Counted from the first letter of the stretch, positions 1 through 10,200 are shown. The stretch: 64,000 nt of DNA from CAWCDJ01 sp963778675 (GCA_963778675.1 CAVZVI010000011.1:1178001-1242000), one strand, 5' to 3'. Translations and numbers: made by a program. The notes: generated from the sequence alone by a model not told the origin.

Positions 1-882
1 CTCGCGCGCACGGTCGACAGCGTCCGAGAGGACTTCCACGAGCTGATCGATCTTCTCGTTGGATTCGGAGCGGATATCGACTTTGGCGCGTGCAAGCTGG
101 GCGATGGCGTTGACGCTCGAGCCGCCTTCGATCAACCCGACATTGACGGCCGACCTGGGATTGCCCTCGATGCGGGTATCGGTGAACAAGGTGACCGCGC
201 GGCACAGGGCGTGAAGCGGGTTGCCGACACCGTAATCGCTCCAGCTATGGCCGCCCGGGCCGGTGAAGGAGACTTCGAAACGGCGGCTGCCGAGCCCGCG
301 AGTGGTGATGTGGTCCGTGCCGGCGCCGTCAACCACCAGGAAGGAGTCGATCTTGCGGGAGTAGGGCGACTGTTTGCAGAGATGCCGCATTCCAAGCAGG
401 TTGCCCTCGCCTTCCTCACCGACATTGGCCACCAGGAGAAGGCCGAGGGGGAGTTCGGGAAGAGCGGCGCCATTCTTCCAAACGCGGGCGACGGCCAGCA
501 GGGCGGCGAGGCCCGCGCCGTTATCGGAGACACCCGGCCCGCGGAAACGGCCGTCGGGATCCACGGTGATATCGTCCTTATTCCGCGGGGCGAGCACGGT
601 GTCGAGGTGCGCGGTGAGGGCTACATAAGGGCCCGGCCCGCTGGCAGCGGCCACATTGCCCGCGCGGTCAATGGCCGCGTCCCAGCCGAAAGCGCGGAAC
701 TGTTCGAGAAACCAGGCGGCACGGTCCTGCTCGAGAAACGTGGGCGAAGGAACGCGGCAAAACTGCAGGTGCTGCTCGTTGATCCACTGTTTCTCGCGGG
801 TGAACCACTGCAGACACTCGCGGACGCCGCGGTGATCCGTCAGCTCGTTGAGGTTCGCCCCCGTTAAAGCATTGACAGCCAT
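1..882 (-). CDS. M20-family metallopeptidase (C-terminus beyond window edge)
   Basis: The frame opens at ATG 882 and runs off the left edge after 294 codons without a stop. It shows the M20 zinc-peptidase layout: HxD (His92, Asp94) in AHLDTV, the bridging Asp120 in GPGVSDNGAG, the Glu156-Glu157 pair in GEEGEGN, and the dimerisation-domain motif GPGGHSWSDYG. No signal peptide is visible, so it is probably a cytoplasmic peptidase or deacylase of the peptidase T/ArgE type. Substrate cannot be told from sequence. It lies 80 bases downstream of the sulfatase on the same strand and may be the last gene of that operon. Plus-strand open frames across it are shadows. Confidence 0.85.
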   Translation of the reverse strand, partial: MAVNALTGANLNELTDHRGVRECLQWFTREKQWINEQHLQFCRVPSPTFLEQDRAAWFLEQFRAFGWDAAIDRAGNVAAASGPGPYVALTAHLDTVLAPRNKDDITVDPDGRFRGPGVSDNGAGLAALLAVARVWKNGAALPELPLGLLLVANVGEEGEGNLLGMRHLCKQSPYSRKIDSFLVVDGAGTDHITTRGLGSRRFEVSFTGPGGHSWSDYGVGNPLHALCRAVTLFTDTRIEGNPRSAVNVGLIEGGSSVNAIAQLARAKVDIRSESNEKIDQLVEVLSDAVDRARE

Positions 883-962
883 GCCTGTTGCCAGTGTAGC
901 AGGGGGGCCGCGGAGACCATCGCCCGGCCGGCACAGTGCGGCGGCCGTCCAGAAAGCGTTCC

Positions 963-2513
963 TTACATGCGGCGGCCGCGCGGCAGGTAGCGGGCGGCGC
1001 AGTAGCGATCCGCGTGCATGGCGGGGCCGTGGGAATACGGAGCGTCGCCGAACGGATCGTGGAACTGCGCCATCAACTCGTACAGGCGCGCGCGCATATC
1101 GGCGGTCTGGCGCTGGTAGGCCGGGGCGTCCACCACGTTATGCAGTTCGGCAGGGTCCTCTCGCAGGTCGTACATCTCGTCGAAATCGAAACCGTTGAAC
1201 ACGTACTTGAACCGCTCGGTAACGGCAATCCTCTGGGTGTATAGATACTCGCCCCCATAGTAGGCGCACAGGATGTGGTCGGGCCAGTCGCTGCGGCGGG
1301 GTTCCGTGAAGAGCGGCTGCAAGGCGCGGCCGTCCGGGAACGGCATGGGCCGGGCTCCGGCGGCCTCCACGTAGGTGTGGGCCAGGTCATGCGTCTGCAC
1401 CAGGCGGTCCGATACCTGGCCGGCCGGGATGCGGCCGGGCCAGCGCAGAATCAGCGGTACGCGGTAGCACTCCTCGTACGGAATCCAGCCTTTGATCCAC
1501 ATGCGGTGCGCCCCGACGGTGTCGCCGTGATCGGCGGTGAACGTGACCAGGGTGCGGTCCGCCTGGCCGGTGGCGTCGAGCGCGTCGAGAATACGGCCGA
1601 TCTGCGCATCTACCTGCTCGGTGTACGCGTAATAGTGGGCGCGGCTCTGGCGTACATCGTCCGGAGTGATGGCGCCCCAGGTTTCGGATTCGCGGCGGTG
1701 CAGCCCCGGTTTGCCGGCGAAGGTTTCCTGAAAGCTCGCGGGCAGAGCGATCGAGCGCGGATCGTAATGGTCGAGATACTGCTGCAGCGGCAGATAGGGA
1801 TCGTGCGGGGTCACGAACTGCACTTCGAGGTGCCAGGGCTGCGAGCCTTTGACAAAGCGGTTCATCATCCGGATCGCGCACTCGGCCAGGTGGTGCTCGG
1901 TGGTGCTCTCGACCGGCCCCTGCCGCGATCCCCACATGACGAACGGCTCCGAGCCGGGCCACTGCATCATCCGGTGCGGTGTGGTGTGGAGCGGGCCGGG
2001 GCGCTCCACGTGATCGGGATTGAGGTCCAGTTTCTTGAGCAGTTCGGGGTCGCAGCCGTTCAACGCGGCGACTTCATGGAATCCGAAATCGAGCGGCGTG
2101 CGTAAAAAGCTGGCGTGCCACTTGCCCGTGTATCCGAGCCGGTAGCCCGCGTCGCGGAGGCGCTGCGAATAGAGCACTACGTCGGGATACATGTCGCGAT
2201 GCACCGACGGCGGCGAGTGCACCTGGTTGAACACGCCGTTATGCCAGTGGTAAGCGCCGGAGAGCATCATGGCACGGGCCGGGCAGCACACGGCCGAAGG
2301 AGTGTAGCTCCGCTCGAAGGTCATGCCTTGCCGCGCCAGGCGGTCGAGATTCGGCGTGTGGCACTCCGACCGGCCCAGAATGGTGGCCCACTGCTGCTGG
2401 TCGGTCATGATGTGCAGGATGTTGGGCCGTTCGCCCGCAGGTGCCGCCGTGACCGCGGTGCTTGCCAGCGCGGCCGAGCCCGCCAACAGTTCGCGGCGCG
2501 TCAATTCGCTCAT
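963..2513 (-). CDS. Tat-exported sulfatase (S1 / formylglycine type)
   Basis: A 516-residue sulfatase. Residues 76-80 are CCPAR, the CxPxR signature in which the first Cys is converted to formylglycine. The upstream NILHIMTDQQ is the metal-binding start of the alkaline-phosphatase/sulfatase fold, and FTADHGDTVGAHRMW supplies later metal ligands. The N-terminus SELTRRELLAGSAALA looks like a Tat signal, so the enzyme probably acts in the periplasm. An in-frame TTG at 2525 exists, but ATG 2513 places the twin-arginine correctly. It follows the six-hairpin glycosidase by about 40 bases, which suggests desulfation of a sulfated glycan. The substrate is not determinable. Confidence 0.93.
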   Translation of the reverse strand: MSELTRRELLAGSAALASTAVTAAPAGERPNILHIMTDQQQWATILGRSECHTPNLDRLARQGMTFERSYTPSAVCCPARAMMLSGAYHWHNGVFNQVHSPPSVHRDMYPDVVLYSQRLRDAGYRLGYTGKWHASFLRTPLDFGFHEVAALNGCDPELLKKLDLNPDHVERPGPLHTTPHRMMQWPGSEPFVMWGSRQGPVESTTEHHLAECAIRMMNRFVKGSQPWHLEVQFVTPHDPYLPLQQYLDHYDPRSIALPASFQETFAGKPGLHRRESETWGAITPDDVRQSRAHYYAYTEQVDAQIGRILDALDATGQADRTLVTFTADHGDTVGAHRMWIKGWIPYEECYRVPLILRWPGRIPAGQVSDRLVQTHDLAHTYVEAAGARPMPFPDGRALQPLFTEPRRSDWPDHILCAYYGGEYLYTQRIAVTERFKYVFNGFDFDEMYDLREDPAELHNVVDAPAYQRQTADMRARLYELMAQFHDPFGDAPYSHGPAMHADRYCAARYLPRGRRM

Positions 2514-2555
2514 ATGACGATGCAATCAGAAATCGCGCCGCAACGCAAACCACGC

Positions 2556-4562
2556 TCAATCCGGGAGCCGGATGGTTACGGACTGGCCGCCGGCAATCAT
2601 TTGCGAGCTGATCCTCGTCGCTCCGTGAAGGGCCTCCACTCGAAGCTTGTCTCCCACGCGAGTAACCGCCAGGTCGAACTCACTGCCGAATGCGTGGATA
2701 TCCGCCAGTTTCATCTGATTCCACTTGATGGGAAGCCGCGGTGTCGTGGTGAACGAACGCAGGCCGGTGGGACGAATTCCGAACAGGCCTTCTGTGTAGA
2801 TGCGGCAATAGAGCGCGCTCTCGGCCGCCAGGTGCCGCTGGTTTCCCTCGGGCCAAGCCTCCACGGGGTAGGGCACGTGTTCACCCAGGAGCCGCCGGGT
2901 GGAGTAGCGCTCCAGAAAATCCATGGCGCGCTCGGTCTCTCCCGCCGCCAGGACGCCGCGCAGGGCGTAGAGCGTCGCCCGGTCCCAGAAGGTCTTCTCG
3001 CCCGACTGTGTGGCCAGGCCGTCGGGCGTCCACAGAGCGGGGGAAAACAGAGCTTCGATGGTGCCGGCTTTGCGGTCGAAGATTCCCATCGTCAACGGTA
3101 CACAGATCCAGGCGCGCAGGACGGTGTTGCCGTCGTAGTAGCGATAGGTGTCGAAGCCCTGTACCCGTGCTCCGAAGTATCGTTCGATGGCGGCGCGAAT
3201 GGCCTTGGCTTCGTCCTCGTAACGGGCGATTTCTTCCGCCGGTTTACCAAGCTCGCGGCCGAGGAGGACCGCCGAATTCAAGGCATCGAAATACAGCGAA
3301 GAGGTCGCCAGGTTGGCCTTGCCCGCTGGAAAGCGGCCTTCCAGTTCATCGCTGTCGGACGCCACAACGCCTTGCGGGTTCACTTTTCTGCGGCAGTATT
3401 CGAGACACCACGCCACCAGGTTCCAAAGCTCCCCCGCTTCGGGTTTGCGGCCGTATGCCAGCGCGAACCGCGACGCGCCGTAGGCGATCATCGCCATGTC
3501 GCCGCGGTCGCCTGCGCCGTTCCAGAAGCTGGTACCTTCCGCGATGATCGAGCTGGGAATGGGTTTGTAGTCCGGATTCATGTACCGCGCGAAGAGGCGG
3601 AACGAATTGACGGCAGCTTCGTCGGCCGTGGCATCCCCCAGGAACGGGAAGAAGGGGTTGGCATACTCCGCCTGGTCGTTGGCCCAGATGGCCGCATAAT
3701 AGGCGCCGCCTCCGGGGCCGTGCATCAGGCCGCCCTTGGTTCGATACACGCTTTCCGTGGTGCGGATTTTGGCGAAGGCGAACGCGGTGTTGAGCACCGG
3801 GTCGGGGGTTTCCAGCCGCAGTTTCGAAAGGAAGCTGTCGACCCGCGCGCGGCGCGCGGCCTCTTCGGCATCCACGCGGACCTCGAGCTTCGTTGCGGAG
3901 GCCTCACGCGCCGTAAACACCACGGCGCAGGCCGTACTTTCCCCCGGCTTGACCGTCTTCAGCCCGGGATTCACCACCTCGGACGAGATGATGTATTCGC
4001 CGGTGAGGCCCCGCGCCGCACTGGTGCGCACTGTCTTTTCGGTATTCTCGACTTCGATGGCCGCGTCGCGTGTTCCGTGATTCGTGAAGACATACTTCTC
4101 GATCAGGAACGGCTTGTCGACCGAGGGAAAAATCGTGCGCGTGAGCGAGATCGCCCCCAAAGTGCTCTCGACCGTAATCATGCCGCGGTGGTGAATCCGC
4201 ACCACAGTCTCTCGGGCCGGACGCCCGCCGATGAAGACGCGCGGCGTGGCATCCTCGGCGAATGTGTAGCTGAGGCTCGCGTGGGTATCGTTCGGAATGG
4301 TCCGGAGCCAAGGGAAGACGACCTGGCGGGTCAGCGTGAGCGCGCCGTTCTCGCGAACACCGTAGGTGACGATAGCCGAAATTCTCAGGCCGCTCATCTC
4401 GATCTGGTCCTGATGAACGTCTCCGCGTTTCACCTCCCAGGAGATGCCGCCATCCTCCGCCAGGCTCCAACGGGATTGCGCGGCGGACCAGGCGGGCAGC
4501 CATAACAGGCAGCACAAGACTGCGGCACGGCGCCGCGGAAAGCACGTCGGACTTTGAGTCAT
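2556..4562 (-). CDS. exported six-hairpin glycosidase-like protein
   Basis: A 668-residue protein with a Sec signal (RRRAAVLCCLLWLPAWSAAQS). Residues from about 30 to 230 form a beta-rich N-terminal domain. The rest resembles an (alpha/alpha)6 glycosidase toroid as in GH63/GH78-type enzymes, with aromatic and acidic clusters such as AAIWANDQAEY, DSDELEGRFPAG, ATQSGEKTFWDRAT and PVEAWPEGNQRHLAAES. It starts the minus-strand run that continues with sulfatase and M20 peptidase. ATG 4562 is preceded by AAGGCT, which lies inside a small inverted repeat. The GH family and substrate are uncertain; the fold assignment is by pattern recognition. Confidence 0.75.
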   Translation of the reverse strand: MTQSPTCFPRRRAAVLCCLLWLPAWSAAQSRWSLAEDGGISWEVKRGDVHQDQIEMSGLRISAIVTYGVRENGALTLTRQVVFPWLRTIPNDTHASLSYTFAEDATPRVFIGGRPARETVVRIHHRGMITVESTLGAISLTRTIFPSVDKPFLIEKYVFTNHGTRDAAIEVENTEKTVRTSAARGLTGEYIISSEVVNPGLKTVKPGESTACAVVFTAREASATKLEVRVDAEEAARRARVDSFLSKLRLETPDPVLNTAFAFAKIRTTESVYRTKGGLMHGPGGGAYYAAIWANDQAEYANPFFPFLGDATADEAAVNSFRLFARYMNPDYKPIPSSIIAEGTSFWNGAGDRGDMAMIAYGASRFALAYGRKPEAGELWNLVAWCLEYCRRKVNPQGVVASDSDELEGRFPAGKANLATSSLYFDALNSAVLLGRELGKPAEEIARYEDEAKAIRAAIERYFGARVQGFDTYRYYDGNTVLRAWICVPLTMGIFDRKAGTIEALFSPALWTPDGLATQSGEKTFWDRATLYALRGVLAAGETERAMDFLERYSTRRLLGEHVPYPVEAWPEGNQRHLAAESALYCRIYTEGLFGIRPTGLRSFTTTPRLPIKWNQMKLADIHAFGSEFDLAVTRVGDKLRVEALHGATRISSQMIAGGQSVTIRLPD

Positions 4563-4576
4563 AGCCTTGTGGCTAT
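4561..4576. promoter_or_regulatory. inverted repeat over the ribosome-binding region of the glycosidase gene
   Basis: ATAGCC and GGCTAT form perfect 6-base arms around a 4-base loop. On the minus strand the repeat contains the AAGG ribosome-binding sequence and reaches the start codon of the glycosidase. It could act as an mRNA hairpin that hides the ribosome site or as an operator. It is short and could be chance. Confidence 0.3.
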
Positions 4577-4602
4577 TTTGGCACCTGCCGCGAGCGGATG
4601 GT

Positions 4603-4840
4603 TCAGAATGAGTACTTCAGCGCGAGCTGCCACCACCCAGTTTCCCGAGAGCTGGCGCTGTACGTTGAGGAGGTACTCCATGGTGTAGGGTGTGCGGTGC
4701 GAATAGGCGGCCGCGAAGGCGTAAGGCGGCGGCAACTGAGCTTTGGCGCCATTACCGCCTGGCGCGGCGTTGTTCCAGAAGATGGTCGGCGTGCCGACGT
4801 TCGAGTTGATGCGGAGGCGCCCCGCAATATTGCGGGCCAT
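4603..4840 (-). pseudogene. remnant of a TonB-dependent receptor (Oar-like)
   Basis: One minus-strand frame encodes HRTPYTMEYLLNVQRQLSGNW, typical of the late barrel of large acidobacterial TonB-dependent receptors. A second frame that begins only a few codons later ends in QLALKYSF and a stop at 4603. That is the usual C-terminus of the family; the intact receptor here ends in LKLMF. The two pieces are joined with hundreds of residues missing and a frame change, so this is a decayed receptor with an internal deletion. It once stood just upstream of the glycosidase gene, as a receptor commonly does in a glycan locus. Confidence 0.6.
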
Positions 4841-4935
4841 ATATCAGAAAAATAAATCCATGGCCAGAGATTTTTCACGTTGTATCCAAGAGTACGGCGA
4901 AATTGCCTACTTGACCCTGCTCGCCGGGCGATATA

Positions 4936-4954
4936 TAGTTTCAGGCTGAAATTA
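4936..4954. promoter_or_regulatory. possible operator before the dehydratase gene
   Basis: TAGTTTCA, three bases, then TGAAATTA makes a 19-base near-palindrome with one mismatch. It ends 4 bases before ATG 4959. The left arm shares ATAGTTTC with the inverted repeat upstream of the ROK regulator at 15440. A common regulator is possible, but this is inference from sequence likeness only. Confidence 0.3.
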
Positions 4955-4958
4955 ACCT

Positions 4959-6233
4959 ATGAACCGACTGAGCCGCAGGTCGCTTTTCAAGACTTCCGCC
5001 ATGCCCCTTGCCGGAATGCTCGGGCTGCCGTCGCTGGCCGAGGCCGCACAGTCGGCCACCACGCCCTATCGCCGTCCCAAACTGAAGATCACGGAGATTC
5101 GTACCGCGGAAGTCCGGGTCCACGGGTACCAGGTCCAAGTCCGTGTGTATACAGACCAGGGCATCGTTGGCCAGGGTGAGTCCACCGACGCAGCCCAGGG
5201 CAACGTCCCGCTGATCCACTCCTTCGCACGGCTGCTGGTAGGGCAGGACCCTCTGAATATCGAAGCCGCCTTCGAGAGGATTCGCACTTCCGGCGTCTTC
5301 GCCGGCGCCCAGGGGGGGCAGTACGTCACCGCGCTCACCGGTGTCGAGATCGCACTTTGGGACATTGCCGGCAAGGCGCTGGGGCTGCCCGTCTACCAGT
5401 TGCTGGGCGGCAAGGTGCGCGACCGCGTGCGGGTCTATTGCGATTCCGGCAGCCGGGAGATGATCCCCGGGGACGAACGGTCGCTGGCGCGCATCCGCCA
5501 GATCCAGGAATTGGGCTTCACCGCCGCCAAGATCGATATCGACGACGCCACCGACCCCGCGCGATTCGACCGCGTCAACTGGACCGCCTCCAACGCTGAA
5601 ATCGACCACATGCTCGCCAAGATCGCCTTCACGCGGGAGCACTATCCGAAGAACATCGATCTCGCCGTGGACATGCATGCCCGCTACGACGCCACCACCG
5701 GCAAGCGCGTGGCAAAGGAGGTCGAACCGTTCCGGCTGATGTGGCTGGAAGAGCCGGTGCCGGCCGAGGATATCGACGCGATGCGCGACGTCCGCGCTTC
5801 CACCAGCACTCCCATCTGCTGCGGTGAGAACATCTATATGCGGTGGGGCTTCCGCGAGATCCTGGAAAAGCGCGCCGCCGATATCATCATGCCCGACTTT
5901 CAGAAGACGGGCGGGCTGCTCGAGGCGCGCAAGATCGCCGACATGGCGCACGCATACTACGTGCCGGTCGCGCCGCACGCCGTGACGTCGCCTGTCGGAA
6001 TGATGGCCACGGCCCAGGTCTGCGCCGCGATCCCCAATTTCCTGGTGCAGGAATGGCACTGGATCGATTCACTGGACCTGTGGCGCAACTGGGTCAAGGA
6101 GGGCGAGATCATCCAGAAGGGCTTCATCACCCTGCCCGAACGGGCCGGCATCGGGGTCGAGATGAACGATGACGGCGCGCGTAAAGCGCAGGTGCCCGGC
6201 ACGCCGTGGTTCGAACCGGTCCAGCGGGGCTGA
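4959..6233 (+). CDS. Tat-exported mandelate racemase/muconate lactonizing-type enzyme (enolase superfamily)
   Basis: A 424-residue enolase-superfamily protein, probably a sugar-acid dehydratase. It has a Tat signal (RLSRRSLFKTSAMPLAG). The capping domain is followed by the TIM barrel with KID (Lys191, Asp193), DMHARYD (Asp239), WLEEPVP (Glu264/Glu265), CGENIY (Glu290) and the barrel-end APHAVTSPVG (His340). These match the metal and acid/base positions of the MR/galactonate dehydratase subgroup. The RraA-like gene follows after 8 bases, so the two are probably one operon. A Tat signal on this fold is uncommon outside such acidobacterial loci. Substrate is unknown. Confidence 0.88.
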   Translation: MNRLSRRSLFKTSAMPLAGMLGLPSLAEAAQSATTPYRRPKLKITEIRTAEVRVHGYQVQVRVYTDQGIVGQGESTDAAQGNVPLIHSFARLLVGQDPLNIEAAFERIRTSGVFAGAQGGQYVTALTGVEIALWDIAGKALGLPVYQLLGGKVRDRVRVYCDSGSREMIPGDERSLARIRQIQELGFTAAKIDIDDATDPARFDRVNWTASNAEIDHMLAKIAFTREHYPKNIDLAVDMHARYDATTGKRVAKEVEPFRLMWLEEPVPAEDIDAMRDVRASTSTPICCGENIYMRWGFREILEKRAADIIMPDFQKTGGLLEARKIADMAHAYYVPVAPHAVTSPVGMMATAQVCAAIPNFLVQEWHWIDSLDLWRNWVKEGEIIQKGFITLPERAGIGVEMNDDGARKAQVPGTPWFEPVQRG

Positions 6234-6241
6234 GAGAGGAT

Positions 6242-7198
6242 ATGCGGAAAAAGGCCTGGAGAACGATCCTGCCGGCACTCCTGCTGGCTTCGGCTGCCTG
6301 GGCGCAGCCCGGAATTCTCACCAAAGAACTGCTCATCAAGTACACGCCGGAATGGAAGGGCGAGCGTTTCGCCGACGGGCGCCCCAAGGTGCCCGATGGA
6401 ATTCTGAAGCGCATGAGGACTGTGACGCTGGAAGAGGCCTGGGCGGTTGTCAAACAGGCGGGCTACGGCAACGAGTACGAAGACGGCTGGTTCGTGATCC
6501 ACCCCGATAAAGTCCTGGTGGGCCGCGCACTCACTGCTCAATGGCTGCCCGGGCGGCCGGATGTTCACCGCGTCATCGCCGAGCAAGGCAAGCTCGATGG
6601 CCGCATCGGCGGGCAGAACGCCTGGCCCGTGGATATGCTGCAGCCCGAGGACGTGTACGTGTGCGATCACTTCGGCCTGAAGGTGGACGGACCTTCGATC
6701 GGCGATAACGTCGGCAATGCCATCTACGCGAAGACCGGCAACGGCATCGTGTACGACGGCGCCGTGCGCGACATCAACGGGTTGAAGGAGCTGGAGAATT
6801 TCACCGCGTTCGTCCGCTACTACGACCCCTCGCATCACTTCAGCAATCTCTCGGCCGGCGACCGTATGAATTCCACGATGATCGGCATCAACATTCCGAT
6901 CCGCATCGGCCACGCCACGGTGATGCCGGGCGACGTGGTGCTCGGCCGCGACGGCGGAGTGGAGTTCATTCCGCCGCAACTTGCCGAGAAGGTCGTGCAG
7001 TACTCGGAAATCACGCAACTGCGCGACCACTTCGGCCATCAGCGGCTGCGCGAAGGTAAATACACGGCCGGGCAGATCGATGCGCGCTGGTCCGCGCCGA
7101 TCGAGCAGGACTTTACGCAATGGCTGCGCGACAACATCGACAAGCTGCCGGTCCCGCGCGAACAGGTTCAGGAGATTCTCAACAGGCGTTCGAAGTAG
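6242..7198 (+). CDS. exported RraA/aldolase-like family protein
   Basis: A 318-residue protein. ATG 6242 is chosen because GAGAGGA lies just upstream and the following 21 residues are a Sec signal (KAWRTILPALLLASAAWA); the upstream in-frame ATG at 6206 would bury that signal. The core matches the RraA / HMG-CHA aldolase fold: DNVGNAIYAKTGNGIVYDGAVRD contains the G-x20-D-x2-R-D-like active-site pattern. Family members are retro-aldolases, oxaloacetate decarboxylases or RNase E inhibitors. With an adjacent sugar-acid dehydratase, an aldolase that cleaves the 2-keto sugar acid is the likeliest role, apparently in the periplasm. Confidence 0.82.
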   Translation: MRKKAWRTILPALLLASAAWAQPGILTKELLIKYTPEWKGERFADGRPKVPDGILKRMRTVTLEEAWAVVKQAGYGNEYEDGWFVIHPDKVLVGRALTAQWLPGRPDVHRVIAEQGKLDGRIGGQNAWPVDMLQPEDVYVCDHFGLKVDGPSIGDNVGNAIYAKTGNGIVYDGAVRDINGLKELENFTAFVRYYDPSHHFSNLSAGDRMNSTMIGINIPIRIGHATVMPGDVVLGRDGGVEFIPPQLAEKVVQYSEITQLRDHFGHQRLREGKYTAGQIDARWSAPIEQDFTQWLRDNIDKLPVPREQVQEILNRRSK

Positions 7199-7221
7199 GG
7201 GAAGCGCATCCCGCGCTCCCC
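7198..7221. terminator. possible bidirectional terminator hairpin
   Basis: GGGGAAGCGC and GCGCTCCCC pair with one bulged base around a short loop, exactly between the convergent RraA-like and TonB receptor genes. No long T-run follows on either strand, so termination is plausible but not proven. Confidence 0.4.
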
Positions 7222-7229
7222 CTGCCGGA

Positions 7230-10200
7230 TCAAAACATCAGCTTCAACCCAAGCTGGATTTCGCGAGGTGTAAGGATCGTCCCCGTAATCCGCCCGTAGT
7301 TGCCCGAGGATCGGCTGGTGGTCGGATTGCTGAAGTGCGGGTTATTGAACGCGTTGAAGGCCTCCGCACGGAACTCCAGGTACTTGTGCTCCGTGAAATG
7401 GAAAGCCTTGAATGCGGAGAGGTCGAAGTTCACGACGCCCGGTCCGCGGATGGCGCCGGGCTTGGCGTTGCCGAACGTGTAAGGCTGGGTCGGGTCGGCG
7501 AAACAGCTCGTGTCGAACCACTGTGCAACCGTCTTCGGGTAGTTGACGCTCGAGCACGTGGCGTTGGCAAAGTTGCTCGTGCCGGTATTGAGAAGGTTGT
7601 TCGCCGCCGTAATACTGAGCGGCTGGCCGCTGCGGATCCAGTTAATGCCGTTGATGCTCCACCCACCGGCAATCAGGTCGAGAGCCTTGGGCGCATTCGA
7701 GAGGAACCGCCGTCCGTTGCCGGCCGGCAGGTCGTACGTCCAACTGATCGAGGCGACGTGCCGGAAGTCGGTGGAATTGGGGTTGAAGTTCAGAGCGTCG
7801 TTCCACACCCAGAAAATCGAACTGTCGTCCTTGCTGCTTGCCAAAGTGTATGACACCAGGGCCTGAAACCCGCGGGAAAACCGGTGATTGAACTTCAACT
7901 GCATCGACTTGTACCGGGAGACGCCGTTCGAGCCCCGCTCGATGATGCTCTGAATCGTCGGCGCGACCCCGTAGTACAGGCGCCGGTCATTGAACGCTCC
8001 GGCCGCCGGCACGACCGGCGTATCGATATCGCGATTGCGGAACAGGTGTGCGCCGGACGTACCCACGAAGGCAACCTCGATCGAACTCGAATCCGAAAGC
8101 TGCCGCTGCACGCCGATGTTGTACATGGTGATGACCGCCGGCCGGTAGCCCTGCGGGATGTAGAACGGCTGAATGCCGGGGACCGGCTCGATGATCGGGG
8201 TGAGCGGCGTAGGCGAAAACGTCGGCAGACCGTCAACGCCCACCTGCGAGAACGGGCGCGCCGCCACCGTCGGCCCGACGCTGAAGGTCTGGAACAGCGG
8301 GAAGTTACGCTCCAGCGTGCCTCCCGTGCCTCCGTAGTTATACGAGAAGTAGCTGATCCCGGCGGCGCCGCGGATGGCCGTCTTGCCGCTGCCCGGAGCG
8401 AACGCGAAGCCCAGGCGGGGAGCGAAGTTCTTATAAAAGTTGTCGACGTTCGGCCCGCGATTGTCGCTGGTCGCGCCGATGAACTTTCCCGTCGTGGGGT
8501 TGAAATTGACCTGCCGGTTGAACTTCTCTACCGGATTGGTGAACAGGTCCCAGCGCAGCCCGGCGTTGATCGTCAGGGCGCGGCTGATGCGGTAATCGTC
8601 CTGAATGTATGCGCCCCCCTGGGTGAGCCGGACCGCCGGCCGCGTGTTGACGAGGCTGCGAATGATTTGCGACGGGTAGCCGAGAAGGAAGCTGCCGAAT
8701 TCGGCCCCGCCCACGTTGTTCTGGCTCGTCATGTCGCGGCCAAAGGTGAATCTGCCGCGCGCGGTGTCCTGGGCATTCGTCAGAGTCGATTGGACCTTTC
8801 GGATGTCGAAGCCGAACTTGATCGTGTGCGAACCCTTGATCCAGGTGGTCCCGTTCGTGATTTCATAGGTGTTCGCCAGCCTTTGGGCATTGGTCCAGCC
8901 GGGCGCTCCGAAGCCGTAGAGTGACCCGACGCCGAAGGCCGCGATCCCGCTCGATTCCGGGAACGCCGCCAGGTTTCCGTTCTTGATGCCCAACTGGTTG
9001 TTCTCGTTGACGCCGAAGTCCTGACCGTAATCGACGGTGTCGAACCGGTTGAAGCCCAACCGCAATTCGTTCAGCAGTGTAGGCCGGACCGGAACACTGT
9101 ATCCGATCACCGCGTTGTGACTGTGCGAATTGGAATCGGGGTCGGCCGACATGAAGCGGTTCCCGGGGGCGTTGTTATTCAGGTCGCGGGAAGCGTGGGA
9201 TTCGCGCACGAACAGCCGGCCGGCCCTTTCGAACTGGTAGTCCCCCTTGATATCGAACGCGTTCATGGTCTGGCTGTTGCTGATGTTCTGGAAGTAGTTC
9301 GAATAGGGCCCGGGCACCGCCGGCGCGATGTTCGCCTGCGGCCAGATATTCAGCACCTGCGCCGTCACCGGGTCCCAGCGGGTCTTCGGAATCTGGTTGC
9401 CCGGAAACGGCGTGACCGTGCTGGTCGAGTTGGAACTCATCGGATCGTACACCGTGGCGAACCCCTCGGAAGGCAGCATGATGCCTTGCAGCATGGCCGC
9501 CGTCGGCACGTTGATCAGGTACGACACCCCCGAACGCAGACGCAGCCCCTGGTAATCGAAGAAGAAGAATGCCTTGTTCTTCTTGATCGGACCGCCGATG
9601 GTGCCGCCGAACTGGTTCGTCTTGAAGGGCGCTTTCGAAGCGGCGAAGAAACTTCGCGCATTCAGGTCCTGGTTCCGCAGGTATTCAAACAGAGAGCCGT
9701 GGAAGTTGTTGGTCCCGGAACGCAGCGTCAGGTTTACGACCGCGCCTCCGAACGTGCCGAATTCAGCTCGCGGATTGGAAGTCTGCACGTTGAACTCTTC
9801 GATCGCCTCAATGGGAGGCGCAATGTTGATGAACGCGTTGAGCGGCTCCGAGTTCGTCACACCATCCAGCGTGTACGAGGTCCCGGACCAGTTGACGCCG
9901 TTGACCTGCGACTGAATCTGGGAGCGCGCGCCGGCTCCGGACGCCGATTCCGGGGCGTCGCTGTTGCCCGCCGGGACAGCGCCCGGGACCAGGTTGACCA
10001 GTTGCGAGAAGACACGGCCATTCAGCGGCAGGTCCTCAACCTGTTGCTGCTGGATCGCCTGTCCGATGTCCGAGGTGGTGCTTTGCACCAGCGGGCTTTC
10101 GGCCCTCACGTCGACCGATTCCGCCAGCGAGCCGACTTGCAGCGTTACATCCACTCGTGACGTCTGGGCAACGCTTACCTGACTGTTCGCTGCGACCGCG

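Noticed and set aside
2115..4505. 796-codon plus-strand open frame
   Set aside because: Antisense shadow of the sulfatase and glycosidase genes, produced by the high third-position GC. Its translation is low-complexity and matches no fold.
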